Source of the DNA: an uncultured Pseudomonadota bacterium
GTDB lineage: Bacteria; Myxococcota_A; Bradymonadia; Bradymonadales; GCA-2716585
DNA length: 51,944 nt
Reading direction: 5' to 3'
NCBI GenBank assembly: GCA_937123825.1
Contig: CAKZKQ010000065.1
Span: forward strand, 1-51,944
A program made the position numbers and the translations under genes. Below, one piece after another: positions 33,989 to 42,655 of this stretch; position 1 is the stretch's first letter; every line of letters starts with the position of its first letter. The notes under the pieces were generated by a model, which worked only from the letters and a program-made list of their open reading frames with translations, ran no database searches and was not told the DNA's origin.

Positions 33989-35143
33989 TCAGGGGCTCGC
34001 GGGGATGTTGTGGGAGATGGAGGTGCACTCCTGGTCGAGGCCATCGTCGCAGCCTATGTCGACGCCGGAGGCGATCAGACGGCCCTGGGAGTCGTATTGG
34101 TAGCGGGAGCAGGTGGGGCTTTGGCCATCACAGGCAAAGTCGATGAGGCTGAGCGTGATGTCTCCGGCGGCGTTGCGCTCTTCGGCGTGGCAGATCAGGT
34201 CGGCCTGGCCGTCGCAGTCAAAGTCTCGTTGCTGGATGATGCTTGTTCCGGGGCGAACATTCTCGGGGGCGCGGTTGGTGACGAGGCATTCGTCGAGGAA
34301 ACCGTCGCAGTCATGGTCAAATCCGGTCCAGAATCCAGGGCCCTGCTCGTCGTAGAGGTTGAGGCGGCAGTTGCGCTGCTCTTGACCGCAGCCTGGATAC
34401 TCCTGGGAGCCCATATCGCGCCCCTGTGCGTCAAAGAAGTGGTGCCAGCAGGTCTCGGGCTCCTGATCGCAGCCCAGATCGGAGGTGGTGATGCGGACAT
34501 CACCGCCCTCTGAGTGCTCGTAAGTGATGCAATGGCGCTGTGTGCACCCCTGGCCCTGGCCGTAGACGGTTCCAATCAGCCGCCCTTGCCCATCGTGGGT
34601 GTGCCAGGCGCAGTCTTCGGGCACGCCGTCGCACCCTTGATCGACTTCTCGCTCCAGTTGGGCGCCATCCGGGCCATAAACCCAGCGTTCGCACTGGTCA
34701 TCGGGGGTGCCATCGAAGTCGGTGTCAAAGCTCTGGGAGAGCAAGCGGCCCTGGGCGTCGTATCTGGCGGTGTAGGAGAGGCCATCGACGGTGCCGTCGC
34801 AGTCTTGATCCACCTGAGCGGCGATGATTCGGCCTGCTTCATCGTACTCAAAGGCCTGACACCCGCTCCCATCGGGGATGCCATCGCAGTCTGGGTCGGG
34901 TTCCCAGCGCTCCAGGCGTCCATCGGACTCGATGATCTTGATGGTGCACGACTCGGGGGTGCCGTCGCAGTCGTAATCGGACGCAAAGAGGGTCGAAACA
35001 GGTTCGGGAGGGCCTTTGTAGCGGCTGTAGCGGATGTCCTGGCACGCCGACAGCAGCCCCAGCGCGCACAAAATCGCCGCGACGGTGGCCAGCCGCGCTC
35101 TGCCAGCGTAAAAAACGGGGCCATTGGGGCCATGTTCTGCCAT
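33989..35143 (-). CDS. Lipoprotein of Asp/Cys/Tyr repeats (paralogue 1)
   Basis: A 384-residue predicted lipoprotein; the ATG at 35143 follows GGAGG and the signal peptide ends LLSAC (Cys34). From residue 55 to the end the protein is about twelve consecutive units of 25-31 residues with consensus DxDCDGxxDxC-x5-YDxxGRLxxxx. Clear units start at about residues 55, 83, 111, 140, 167, 222, 275, 306, 335 and 362; units 6 and 8 are eroded (CTQRHC, CGQEQRNC). Each usually has two Cys, suggesting one disulfide per unit, and an Asp loop suited to Ca2+. No enzyme domain is present. Adhesion or a spacer role on the cell surface is inferred. It forms a tandem duplicate with the next leftward gene. Confidence 0.87.
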   Translation of the reverse strand: MAEHGPNGPVFYAGRARLATVAAILCALGLLSACQDIRYSRYKGPPEPVSTLFASDYDCDGTPESCTIKIIESDGRLERWEPDPDCDGIPDGSGCQAFEYDEAGRIIAAQVDQDCDGTVDGLSYTARYDAQGRLLSQSFDTDFDGTPDDQCERWVYGPDGAQLEREVDQGCDGVPEDCAWHTHDGQGRLIGTVYGQGQGCTQRHCITYEHSEGGDVRITTSDLGCDQEPETCWHHFFDAQGRDMGSQEYPGCGQEQRNCRLNLYDEQGPGFWTGFDHDCDGFLDECLVTNRAPENVRPGTSIIQQRDFDCDGQADLICHAEERNAAGDITLSLIDFACDGQSPTCSRYQYDSQGRLIASGVDIGCDDGLDQECTSISHNIPASP

Positions 35144-35290
35144 GTCACCGCCTCCTTCAGCGCCCCCGGTCGGTGTTTTGGGGCAACAAACCGCGTTCCA
35201 CAGGCCATCCTTCCTCTCCCAGGCACTGCGGTAGCGGATTTCGGCGCCCATTGTGACGCTCGACGGGTCTAAAAGCACGCCCAGTGACGC

Positions 35291-35950
35291 TCAGCCCATC
35301 AATCCAGAGGTCGAAAGCGCCCAGATGGAGGTCACCGCCACCACCAAACCCAACATGTAGCCCGCCAGATGCTTGCGGGTGCCGCGAAACCGCGCTGCGG
35401 CCTCCTCCAATACGCCGAGTTGCGCGACGAGTTGGGTCGCGTCGGCGCTGATCGCCTCTTCACGCTCTTGCTGGATCCGTGTTTTGAAGGCCATCGGTGA
35501 AGAATCGACGCGCTGAAAGGCTGCGACGAGCCCTTCGAGGTGGTTTTGCGACAGTTTGGTGTAGTGATCGGCCTGGATGTGGATCCAAAGCAGGAGCGGA
35601 TCGACCTCGGAGAGCCTGGTGACAAGTTCTCCGAGCACTTGAACGGCAACACCAAGCTCAGTGGGGGGTCTATGGCGGCGTCCAAAGTCGTCCGCTTGCG
35701 TCTCGAACGCGCTGATGGCGCTCAGACAAGCCGCCCGGGCGTCATCAAACCGTGCGCGCAGGGTGAATTTGCGCCAGGCGTCGATGCCCAGCCTCAATAC
35801 AGCGCCGACCACAAAGATCGCCGTACACACCCCGGCCAGCTCCGAAGGTTCGAGCTGTCCCACAGGCAGCCAACCCAGGGCGATCGCCGCCAGAACCACA
35901 CCGATGTACCCAAAGAGAATCACCGCTCCACCCTCCGCTATGGCGCGCAT
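35291..35950 (-). CDS. Membrane protein with coiled-coil-like cytosolic core
   Basis: A 219-residue protein with two N-terminal hydrophobic helices (about 8-28 and 38-57) and one at the C-terminus (about 194-214). Between them lie about 135 residues of helical, charged sequence (ARFDDARAACLSAISAFETQ, RIQQEREEAISADATQLVAQ). No enzyme motif is visible and no family is recognised. The helical middle resembles phage-shock- or chemotaxis-type membrane coiled coils in style only. The gene lies upstream of the repeat-lipoprotein gene (148-base gap) on the same strand and might be co-transcribed. Confidence 0.7.
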   Translation of the reverse strand: MRAIAEGGAVILFGYIGVVLAAIALGWLPVGQLEPSELAGVCTAIFVVGAVLRLGIDAWRKFTLRARFDDARAACLSAISAFETQADDFGRRHRPPTELGVAVQVLGELVTRLSEVDPLLLWIHIQADHYTKLSQNHLEGLVAAFQRVDSSPMAFKTRIQQEREEAISADATQLVAQLGVLEEAAARFRGTRKHLAGYMLGLVVAVTSIWALSTSGLMG

Positions 35951-36157
35951 CGCGCCCCCACACCTCTACAACAAGATGCACGGGGAGGCCAAAGGACCAT
36001 GGGGGATTGCTGGGGCGAGCTTCCGTACAGGAGGTGGAGGGTGGCTGGCGTTGGGGGCGTTATGTCGCCCGACACGTTGCTTTTGGGTTGGGTCGCGGTG
36101 TTTTTTGCCCGCGACGTTCATTTTCGGTGGGATTTGGTCTGGTGCATGCCCTTTGAG

Positions 36158-36853
36158 TCAGAGGGTCCGGACAAAACCCTTGAAACCATGGGCCTGGAGT
36201 CTGGCCAGCGCCTTTTGAGCGCTGGCACGGGTCAGGAACCCCCCCACCATAAGCCGATGGACAGGCATCCCCTTGGCGTCAACACCAGAGACGATGTGGG
36301 CAAAGCTGTTGCAATCCATCGGGGAGACATCAATGCAGTCGTAGCCGCCCGCATTGAAGAAACCATGAAGGTTGATCTGTTCGAGCGCCTTGTAGGCATT
36401 GAGCTTGTCCACCAAACGCTCGATGTCTTCTCGGCGCTGTGAGGCGGCAAGCTGGATGGTCAGCGGCTTTGCCTCAAGTTGTTGCACCCGTGCGATTTGA
36501 TTTTTGGGGACCTCAAACACCTCGGCAAGCACGTCCAAGGCTTCGGTCAAGCTTCCGACCTCGCGGCCTTCATCGGCAAGAGGCAACGCCTGGCCTTGTG
36601 AAGCGCCTGGAGCCCTCTTAATGGTGAGGAATCCATGTTCAAACAACACGTTGACATCGGCAGGCAGGAGCGCCTCAAGGCGCAGAAACCATGTGGCTGC
36701 GTCGCGGACAAGTTCGGGGGTCCAACTTTTGTGACTGGAGTGTATTTCGAAGCGCTCGCTCGAAGCCACCAGGTTGTCTGCGCAGGCGCTGGCCGGCGAC
36801 GCGGCAGCCAAGATCAACATTCCCACAAAGACCATCAACATCCTTTTCATCAT
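36158..36853 (-). CDS. Exported protein with C-terminal SPOR-like domain
   Basis: About 231 residues. Several closely spaced ATGs are possible starts; 36853 is best placed after AGAGG. The signal peptide ends ASPASA before CADNL. The middle (about 40-150) is alpha/beta with no clear family. The last 75 residues (from about LAASQRREDIERLVDKLNAY) fit a SPOR fold, with two repeats of strand-helix-strand and the typical ending VGGFLTRASAQKALARLQ...GFKGFVRTL. SPOR domains bind denuded peptidoglycan glycan at division sites. CysD-type pairs (YDCIDVSPMDC) may form a disulfide inside the domain. Role in cell-wall biology is inferred from the domain. Confidence 0.75.
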   Translation of the reverse strand: MMKRMLMVFVGMLILAAASPASACADNLVASSERFEIHSSHKSWTPELVRDAATWFLRLEALLPADVNVLFEHGFLTIKRAPGASQGQALPLADEGREVGSLTEALDVLAEVFEVPKNQIARVQQLEAKPLTIQLAASQRREDIERLVDKLNAYKALEQINLHGFFNAGGYDCIDVSPMDCNSFAHIVSGVDAKGMPVHRLMVGGFLTRASAQKALARLQAHGFKGFVRTL

Positions 36854-37268
36854 GACCATCCTCTTCAAAGATCCCGGAGCAGAATTGCGACAAGTGCATC
36901 AGCCGATGCATGCTGGAACCAATGAGCACACGTTGTGCCAACCTGCATTGACCCAATTTATCCGATGGATACGGCCTCTAAAGTCGCCCCTCAATCTCTC
37001 GGTCTCACAAAAAAAGATCCAAACCTATCAAAAGTGTATTTTCAAGACTCGGTTCATCGGTACTCTGGGGGCGCTTTGTGCGGTGATGACGGCTCCAGGC
37101 AGTGCTTGATTGAGATGGGCGCGGGCCTGCAGTGGTCTTGCGTGGTGGGATGATTGGCGCCGTGTTGTTTGAATGTGACTGAAGTGGCTTCTGTTGCCTG
37201 TCTGGCGCGTCCTAAGACACAATGTTGCCATCGATCGAAGTGACGCGATGGTGTGGCGAGGACGAACA
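36854..37268. other. Divergent intergenic region
   Basis: These 415 bases contain no credible gene. They separate the leftward SPOR-like gene from the rightward FGE-fold gene. AT-rich sequence around 36950-37050 is the likely promoter zone, and TGCAT-N6-ATGCA at about 36896-36911 is a short inverted repeat. No confident promoter boxes were identified. Confidence 0.4.
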
Positions 37269-38597
37269 ATGATGTTGGAGAAGGGTTCAAAGCCGCTGGT
37301 TTGGGTGGCGGCGGCGGTGGCGGTGGTGCTGGGCGGCCTGACGGTGCTCTCTGCACAGCCTGGCGAGCCGTCGCAGCCGGGTGAAGGGGGCGAGCAAGAC
37401 ACGGTTGGGGCTGATGACGCGGTGGAGGAGGTCGACAAAGGCGCTTCGGAGCCGCCGCCTCCCAATGTGTCCCCGGCGCAGGCGCTCAAAGCTTGCCAGG
37501 AGGAGACCGAGAACCCCTGTCAGGCGTTGGAGTTGTGCACCCAGGCAGCGGCCGTGGAGCAGCCTACCGCCGTTCAGCAGCCGTTGGCAGACCGGATCGC
37601 GGCGCTGGAGAAGGCGTGCGAGGAGGTGCGGGAGGGGTTGGCCGATGGTGACCGCCAGGGCGCGCTGCTGCCCGAACACATCACCGACCCCATCGCCACC
37701 ATTGAGCCCGGGCGCTACCTTATGGGTTCGCCCAACAATGAAGAGGGTCGCGTGGGCGACGAGCTGCCCCATGACGTGGCCATCACACGCAGCTTCATCA
37801 TCCAGACCACCGAGGTGACCCAGGGACAGTGGCAGGACGTGATGGGGGACAACCCGTCGTTCTTTCCCCAGTGCGGTTCGGTGTGTCCTGTGGATGGGGT
37901 GACGTGGTACGAGTCGGTGGCCTACGCCAACGCTTTGAGCAAGCGCGACGGTCTGCCGACCTGTTACCAGAACCCACAGGGGCAGCCCTACACCCTTGAA
38001 GACGCCAAAGGTGCCCAGGCTGCGACCTGGCCCGACCCGGAAGGGTGCGCTGGGTGGCGCCTGCCGACCGAAGCGGAGTGGGAGTACGCCGCTCGCGCGG
38101 GCAGCACGCGGGCCACGACACGCTCCGATCGGGATTTGGTGATCGTGGGCGCCAACCACGCCGAGTTGTTGGATCAGGTGGCGCGCTACGGCGGCAACAG
38201 CACCGTCAACTACGCCCAGGGAGAGGCCTGCAGCCTGATCCCGCTGCGCCAGTACGAGGGGCTCAAGTGCGGCACCTTCATGGTGGGGGTGCGCAGCCCC
38301 AACGCCTGGGGCCTCTACGATGTCCTGGGCAACGTCTGGGAGTGGGTCTGGGATGAGTATGGCCCCTACCAGATCGAAACCGCCGTCAACCCCACCGGCC
38401 CCAGAGATCCCAGCGCCGCGCAGCAACCCAGCGATGACGATGAGCGCGTCAAAGAGCGCGTCTCCAGGGGGTGCAGTTGGATCAGCAACGCTCGCCATTG
38501 CCGTCTGGCCTTCCGAGGGCACATCGATCCTGGCGCGCGGACCAACAACCAGGGTTTGCGGCTGGTGCGCTTGAACACGGGCGCCAAGGCCGAGTGA
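37269..38597 (+). CDS. FGE-sulfatase-fold (SUMF1-like) protein lacking one catalytic Cys
   Basis: A 442-residue protein; ATG 37269 follows GAGGA. An N-terminal hydrophobic anchor (about 9-29) places the rest in the periplasm. An acidic/Pro linker and a helical segment with Cys pairs (about 70-125) precede the FGE-sulfatase domain (about 140-435): RYLMGSPNNEEG, EVTQGQWQDVMGDNPSFF, CAGWRLPTEAEWEYAARAG and WGLYDVLGNVWEWVWD are all diagnostic. Formylglycine-generating enzymes need two Cys five residues apart near the C-terminus. Here only Cys411 (in NARHCRLAFRG) is kept and the other position is Ser406. It is therefore probably not a formylglycine generator but one of the many FGE-fold proteins used for binding or other chemistry. 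No sulfatase gene is nearby. Confidence 0.88.
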   Translation: MMLEKGSKPLVWVAAAVAVVLGGLTVLSAQPGEPSQPGEGGEQDTVGADDAVEEVDKGASEPPPPNVSPAQALKACQEETENPCQALELCTQAAAVEQPTAVQQPLADRIAALEKACEEVREGLADGDRQGALLPEHITDPIATIEPGRYLMGSPNNEEGRVGDELPHDVAITRSFIIQTTEVTQGQWQDVMGDNPSFFPQCGSVCPVDGVTWYESVAYANALSKRDGLPTCYQNPQGQPYTLEDAKGAQAATWPDPEGCAGWRLPTEAEWEYAARAGSTRATTRSDRDLVIVGANHAELLDQVARYGGNSTVNYAQGEACSLIPLRQYEGLKCGTFMVGVRSPNAWGLYDVLGNVWEWVWDEYGPYQIETAVNPTGPRDPSAAQQPSDDDERVKERVSRGCSWISNARHCRLAFRGHIDPGARTNNQGLRLVRLNTGAKAE

Positions 38598-38668
38598 ACC
38601 TGGGCAGCGCCTCGGGCCGTCAAACCTAATCTGCAGCACCCAAAACCACAGGGAGCCGCAGAAGACCC

Positions 38669-39310
38669 ATGCATCCGTGGACCAAAACCCGGCTGAAGAT
38701 CGCGCTGGACCAATGGCAACGCCAGAGCCGCGCCCCAGAACACTTCAAACGCAGGAGGAGGCGCCACATTCTGGCCGGTCACGCCTTTATTGCGCGCATG
38801 TTGGCCGGCGACACGCACGGAGAGAGCGCTGCAGCGTTGTTGGAGATGGCCGGGTGGACCACCGCGTGGCGGATGCTCTGTGAGGGTCCAAAAGATTTAC
38901 CGCCCAGGGGCGACGGGGGCTTGGAAGCGCACAGGGCGCGCCCCGTGGAGTTGATGTTGGCCTTTGAGCAGGCCCAGCGCAGCTTTCTGGAGGTCAGCGC
39001 CCAGCGCGGCGTGTTTACGATCACCGACGCCGACACAGGGCGGCTGTGTGTGGTCCACCACGAGCAGGTGGTGTGGCAGCCGCAGAACAACGCCGATGCG
39101 TGCCTTCGGGCGCACCTTGCGCACCGGGGGCAGGCCAGCGTGGTCTTGTTGGGGTATCAACACGATGCGCCTTTGGGGCCTTGGATCGCGTTTCGGCGAG
39201 GACGCCCGGGGCTCAGTGGTTTTGGGGCCACAAAAAAGGGCGCGCTGGAGGATTTCTACCGGCGCACCCGCATGAGGCGATGTGTGGTGATGGACGCCCA
39301 GTCAGGCTGA
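38669..39310 (+). CDS. Hypothetical basic protein
   Basis: A 213-residue protein without signal peptide. The N-terminal 80 residues are helical and strongly basic (HFKRRRRRHILAGHAFIARM). The C-terminal half is alpha/beta with CVVHHEQVVWQPQNN, ASVVLLGYQHDAPLG and a basic tail (YRRTRMRRCVVM). The Arg-rich start could contact nucleic acid, but no domain is recognised. It lies 71 bases after the FGE-fold gene on the same strand and may share its transcript. Ribosome-binding sequence is weak (CAGAAGAC). Confidence 0.6.
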   Translation: MHPWTKTRLKIALDQWQRQSRAPEHFKRRRRRHILAGHAFIARMLAGDTHGESAAALLEMAGWTTAWRMLCEGPKDLPPRGDGGLEAHRARPVELMLAFEQAQRSFLEVSAQRGVFTITDADTGRLCVVHHEQVVWQPQNNADACLRAHLAHRGQASVVLLGYQHDAPLGPWIAFRRGRPGLSGFGATKKGALEDFYRRTRMRRCVVMDAQSG

Positions 39311-39312
39311 CC

Positions 39313-39339
39313 CCAAACCTTTCATCTGTGGTTTGGTAT
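39313..39339. repeat. Dispersed palindrome, copy D
   Basis: CCAAACC (39313-39319) pairs with GGTTTGG (39330-39336). The right side, ATCTGTGGTTTGGTAT, matches copy B over TCTGTGGTTTGGTAT. It sits in the 48-base gap between two convergent genes and may serve as their shared 3' hairpin. Confidence 0.55.
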
Positions 39340-39358
39340 GAGCCATGGACAATGGGGT

Positions 39359-39826
39359 TCAGGCGACGGCCTTTTTGACTTCGTCGTAGTCGGGCTCGAC
39401 GCCGGGGTTGGGGGCGATCCAGGTGTAGGAGATCTTGCCTTCGCCGTCGACGACAAAGACCGCGCGCTGGCTGGCGGTGTAGCCCTTCATGCCGGCAAAG
39501 TCGTGCAGGGCCACGCCGTAGGCCTCGGTGGCCGCGCGGGCGTAGTCGGACAGGATGGGGAAGGTCAGGCTGTTGCGCTGGGCGAAGGCGGCGTTGGCGA
39601 ACGGCGCGTCCACGCAGATGGCCAGGACGTCGGCGCCAGCGTCGTTGAGGCCAGCGAGCGAGTCACGGAAGGTGCACAGCTCCTTCTCGCACACCCCGGT
39701 GAACGCCGCCGGGAAGAACGCCAGGATCACCTTGCGGCCTTTGAAGTCCGACAGCGAGACCTCTTTGCGGTTGTGATCAAAGAGGGTAAAGCCAGGCGCC
39801 GCAGCGCCAATGTTCAATTCAGCCAT
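39359..39826 (-). CDS. Thiol peroxidase (peroxiredoxin, AhpE/BCP-like)
   Basis: A 155-residue cytosolic peroxiredoxin that reduces hydrogen peroxide and organic peroxides. The start (39826) follows AAGGAG. The active site is AFFPAAFTGVCEKELCTFRD: peroxidatic Cys46 preceded by Thr43, with a second Cys at 51 that can act as the resolving residue in BCP/PrxQ-type enzymes. The C-terminal SQRAVFVVDGEGKISYTW matches the family. Reduction by thioredoxin is likely. It converges on the hypothetical basic gene. Confidence 0.94.
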   Translation of the reverse strand: MAELNIGAAAPGFTLFDHNRKEVSLSDFKGRKVILAFFPAAFTGVCEKELCTFRDSLAGLNDAGADVLAICVDAPFANAAFAQRNSLTFPILSDYARAATEAYGVALHDFAGMKGYTASQRAVFVVDGEGKISYTWIAPNPGVEPDYDEVKKAVA

Positions 39827-40241
39827 CTTTCCGCTCCTTTCCTTCCAGGACCATCCAACGCGCCGCTTGGAGCCATAGGCAGACCTATCGGGCCCGTTTT
39901 GGCGGACAGTCATTCAAAACAATGTGGTTGGGGTCCCCAATGACCCCTGCATCGACTGGCGAGCACAGATCCCAGCGGCAGCCCAAGGGGCGGTTGGACG
40001 CCCACGTGTTGAGGGGGCCTCTGAGAGTGTGTCAGCAACCTAGATGCTGGCCTACATCAAAAGGGTCATGACTTCAACATTCAAAAGATCGCCTGCAAAA
40101 GATGACTCGCCAGTCATTTTCTTGAAAAACTGACTGGCGAATCAGTCGACCCGTGACTATCTGTGGTTGCCGTCATGTGTTGTGTGGTGTGTGCCTGTTG
40201 TGAGGTGGCCAGCCGCAGTGTTTTTGTCAGGAGAGGGTGGC
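39827..40241. other. Divergent intergenic region with inverted repeat
   Basis: These 415 bases contain no gene. They separate the leftward peroxiredoxin gene from the rightward multidomain lipoprotein gene. An inverted repeat at 40107-40140 is the main feature; AT-richer sequence around 40060-40135 is a natural promoter zone. Confidence 0.45.
40107..40140. promoter_or_regulatory. 10-bp inverted repeat between divergent genes
   Basis: TCGCCAGTCA (40107-40116) pairs exactly with TGACTGGCGA (40131-40140) around an AT-rich 14-base spacer. The half-sites are 24 bases apart centre to centre. It lies about 100 bases before the rightward lipoprotein start. It may be an operator or a hairpin; on the minus strand it is followed by a short T-run (ATCTTTTGC), so an antisense terminator is possible. 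Confidence 0.45.
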
Positions 40242-42488
40242 ATGAGTTCAAGTCAAAAGCGTGGTTTGGTGTGGTGGGGTGTGGCGACGGCGTGCGCGAT
40301 GGGCGCGCTGGTGGGGTGTGCCGATGCGTCCACGTCGGGGGATGGTCTGGCGGGCTTTGCGCCTTGCGTCTTAAGCGGCTGTGTGGAACCCGATGACCTT
40401 GATGAGCTGGGCGACCAGGACGACGCGCCAATGGACGATGCGCCAAGCGAGCCGGACGACGACACCCCCGATCCGCCCGACGATGACCCCGATGATGTGC
40501 CCCCTGAGGATGACCCCCAGGAGCCTCCCCCCGATGATGAAGAGGACGAGCAGGACCCTGCGCAAGATGGATTCATGCTGGGGGTGACGGCGTTGCGTGT
40601 GGTGCTGGGCTATGCCGAGGTGGGCCAGACCCCATCGGCCGGTGAGTTGTTGTTGTTGGAGTACGGCGGCAGGGGGTCTGAAGGCGGCGTGGAGATCAGC
40701 GTGCTGGAGGGGGACTTTGAGGTCACCGGCGAGCAGGGTGCGATGGAGGCTGGCGAAGAGCGCCGCTTGGAGGTTCATTATAATGGGGCGGCGAGTGAGC
40801 CTGGGCTGGCTGCGGGGTTGATCCGGGTGGGGGTCGATGGTCAGGAGGTGACTGTGGAGGTGTCGGCGGTGATCGGTGATCCCGCGTTGCCGGCGCAGGT
40901 GAGCTGGGAGCACAACGATTATGGTTCGTTGGCGTTTGTGCAGATGCCCTCGGCGCCCTACCCCTATCCGGCCGACGGTCCCTGGGATGACAGCACGGTG
41001 ATGGTCTTTGTGCCCGATGGGTTCAGCGATCGGGGTCCGGTCAACGTGGTGGCGCACATGCACGGGCTGCGCTCGGTGATCGAACGGACCGCAGGGCGAC
41101 AATGGTTGATGGAGCAGCACGCGCTCTCAGGCCGCGATGCGATTTTTATTGCGCCGCAGGGCCCGCTCTCGGCGGGCAGCAATGAGTTTGGCAAGCTGGA
41201 TGAGCCGGGCGGCTTTGCACGGCTGGTCGAGGACGTGTTGACGCTGCTCTACCGAGAGGGGCGCTCGACGGGGGCGGCCATTGGGGATGTGGTGATCACG
41301 GCCCACTCGGGGGGTTATAAGCCGACCTCGCGCTTGATTGACCACGGGGGTTTGCCCATCAGCGCCGTGCACCTTTTTGATGCGCTCTACGGCCAGGAGG
41401 CCAGCTACCAGCGCTTTGTCACCGGCGGCGGCATGCTGCGCTCGTCGTACATCGCTGGCGGCGGCACGTCGGCCAACAACCTGGCATTGATCGATTACCT
41501 GGAGGCGCGCGGTGTGCCTGTGGCCACTCAGATGACCCAGCAGACCATGTTGGACAACGCGGTGTTGATTCACCCGACGGCCTTTACGCACAACGGCTGC
41601 GTGCGCGGTGATCGGTCGTACGAGCAGTGGCTGCGCACCAGCGGCCTGCCGCGCAGCCCGTTGACCGCCCCCACGATCCTGGCCGCGCTCCACGACGGCG
41701 ATCAAGCGCACATCATCTGGCAGGAAGACGCCTCGGCGCAGGCCATGGAGGTGCGCGTGGAGGGATCTGAAGATGGGCAAAACTGGCAGACGCTGGCCAC
41801 CACCACGGGGACCGAGGCCAGCGTCCCGGCCATGGCCTGGTACCGCTTATTGGCGGTCGATTCGAGCCTTGGTGCCTCGCAGGCCTCGAACCGCTACGGC
41901 GCCACGGGGAGCCGGTGGCTTATCGTCGATGGCTTTGAGCGTCGGTTGGGTGGGAGTTGGACCATCCCCACGCACGGTTTTGCGGCGGCGCTGGGGCAAT
42001 CGTTGGGGGAACCGTTTTCGGTGGCGTCGGCCGAGGCGGTGTCTGCAGGGTTGGTGTCTTTGGACGATTATCCCAGGGTCTTGTGGATGCTTGGAGACGA
42101 AAGCCGGGACGACGTGACCTTTGATGAGCGTCAGAAGGTGGCCATCGAGGATTACATCGACGGCGGCGGGCGCTTGTTGGTGACGGGCTCGGAGGTGGGT
42201 TACGCCACCGCCCCGGCGTTTCTGTCGGGCGTACTCAACACGCGCTACATCAGGGACAACGCGGGCACAGACGTGGCCCAGGGTTATACCTTTGGTGTGA
42301 CCTACGAAGAGGACTACCCCGATGTGCTTGGCGGCACGGAGGTCATCTGGCGTTACGACACCGGTGGGGCGGCCGCGGTGGGTCACGAGCATCGCACGGT
42401 GGTGGTGGGCTTTGCGCTGGAGACGTTGGGCGACGCTGAGCGGGCGGCGGCGCTCGGCGAGCTGTCAGACTGGCTCGATGGCCCTTGA
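40242..42488 (+). CDS. Multidomain lipoprotein with alpha/beta-hydrolase core
   Basis: A 748-residue lipoprotein; the ATG follows AGGAGAGGG and the lipobox is LVGC (Cys26). An Asp/Pro/Glu stalk (about 50-110) leads to an Ig-like choice-of-anchor-type domain (about 110-212). A hydrolase-like domain (about 218-460) has FVPDGF, VAHMHGLRS and the nucleophile elbow AHSGGY (Ser356). A fibronectin-III-like segment follows (about 470-545, RVEGSEDGQNWQTLATTTG). The last 190 residues form a Rossmann/glutaminase-like domain (IVDGFERRLGGSW, WMLGDESRDDVTFDERQ, YIDGGGRLLVTGSEVGY) of the sort found with golvesin/xanthan-lyase-annotated proteins. It is probably a surface esterase or peptidase acting on an extracellular polymer; the substrate is unknown. 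Confidence 0.85.
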   Translation: MSSSQKRGLVWWGVATACAMGALVGCADASTSGDGLAGFAPCVLSGCVEPDDLDELGDQDDAPMDDAPSEPDDDTPDPPDDDPDDVPPEDDPQEPPPDDEEDEQDPAQDGFMLGVTALRVVLGYAEVGQTPSAGELLLLEYGGRGSEGGVEISVLEGDFEVTGEQGAMEAGEERRLEVHYNGAASEPGLAAGLIRVGVDGQEVTVEVSAVIGDPALPAQVSWEHNDYGSLAFVQMPSAPYPYPADGPWDDSTVMVFVPDGFSDRGPVNVVAHMHGLRSVIERTAGRQWLMEQHALSGRDAIFIAPQGPLSAGSNEFGKLDEPGGFARLVEDVLTLLYREGRSTGAAIGDVVITAHSGGYKPTSRLIDHGGLPISAVHLFDALYGQEASYQRFVTGGGMLRSSYIAGGGTSANNLALIDYLEARGVPVATQMTQQTMLDNAVLIHPTAFTHNGCVRGDRSYEQWLRTSGLPRSPLTAPTILAALHDGDQAHIIWQEDASAQAMEVRVEGSEDGQNWQTLATTTGTEASVPAMAWYRLLAVDSSLGASQASNRYGATGSRWLIVDGFERRLGGSWTIPTHGFAAALGQSLGEPFSVASAEAVSAGLVSLDDYPRVLWMLGDESRDDVTFDERQKVAIEDYIDGGGRLLVTGSEVGYATAPAFLSGVLNTRYIRDNAGTDVAQGYTFGVTYEEDYPDVLGGTEVIWRYDTGGAAAVGHEHRTVVVGFALETLGDAERAAALGELSDWLDGP

Positions 42489-42655
42489 GAACAGGGATCG
42501 CGCTCCCCACAGGAAGGTCTTGATGCGTCTGATTGGGTTTGTGACGGACGTTCGCCTCAAATTTTTGAAAGCCTGACGACAGTGTCACCATGGTCACGGA
42601 ATGAACACGTTGGTTCGACCCCGTTATAGCCGAAGACGACGGGGAATTTTGCGTT

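Noticed and set aside
42524..42550. GTCTGATT...TTTGTGACGG similar to the left part of palindrome copy C
   Set aside because: Neither ATACCAA nor TTGGTAT end is present; the match is short and could be chance.
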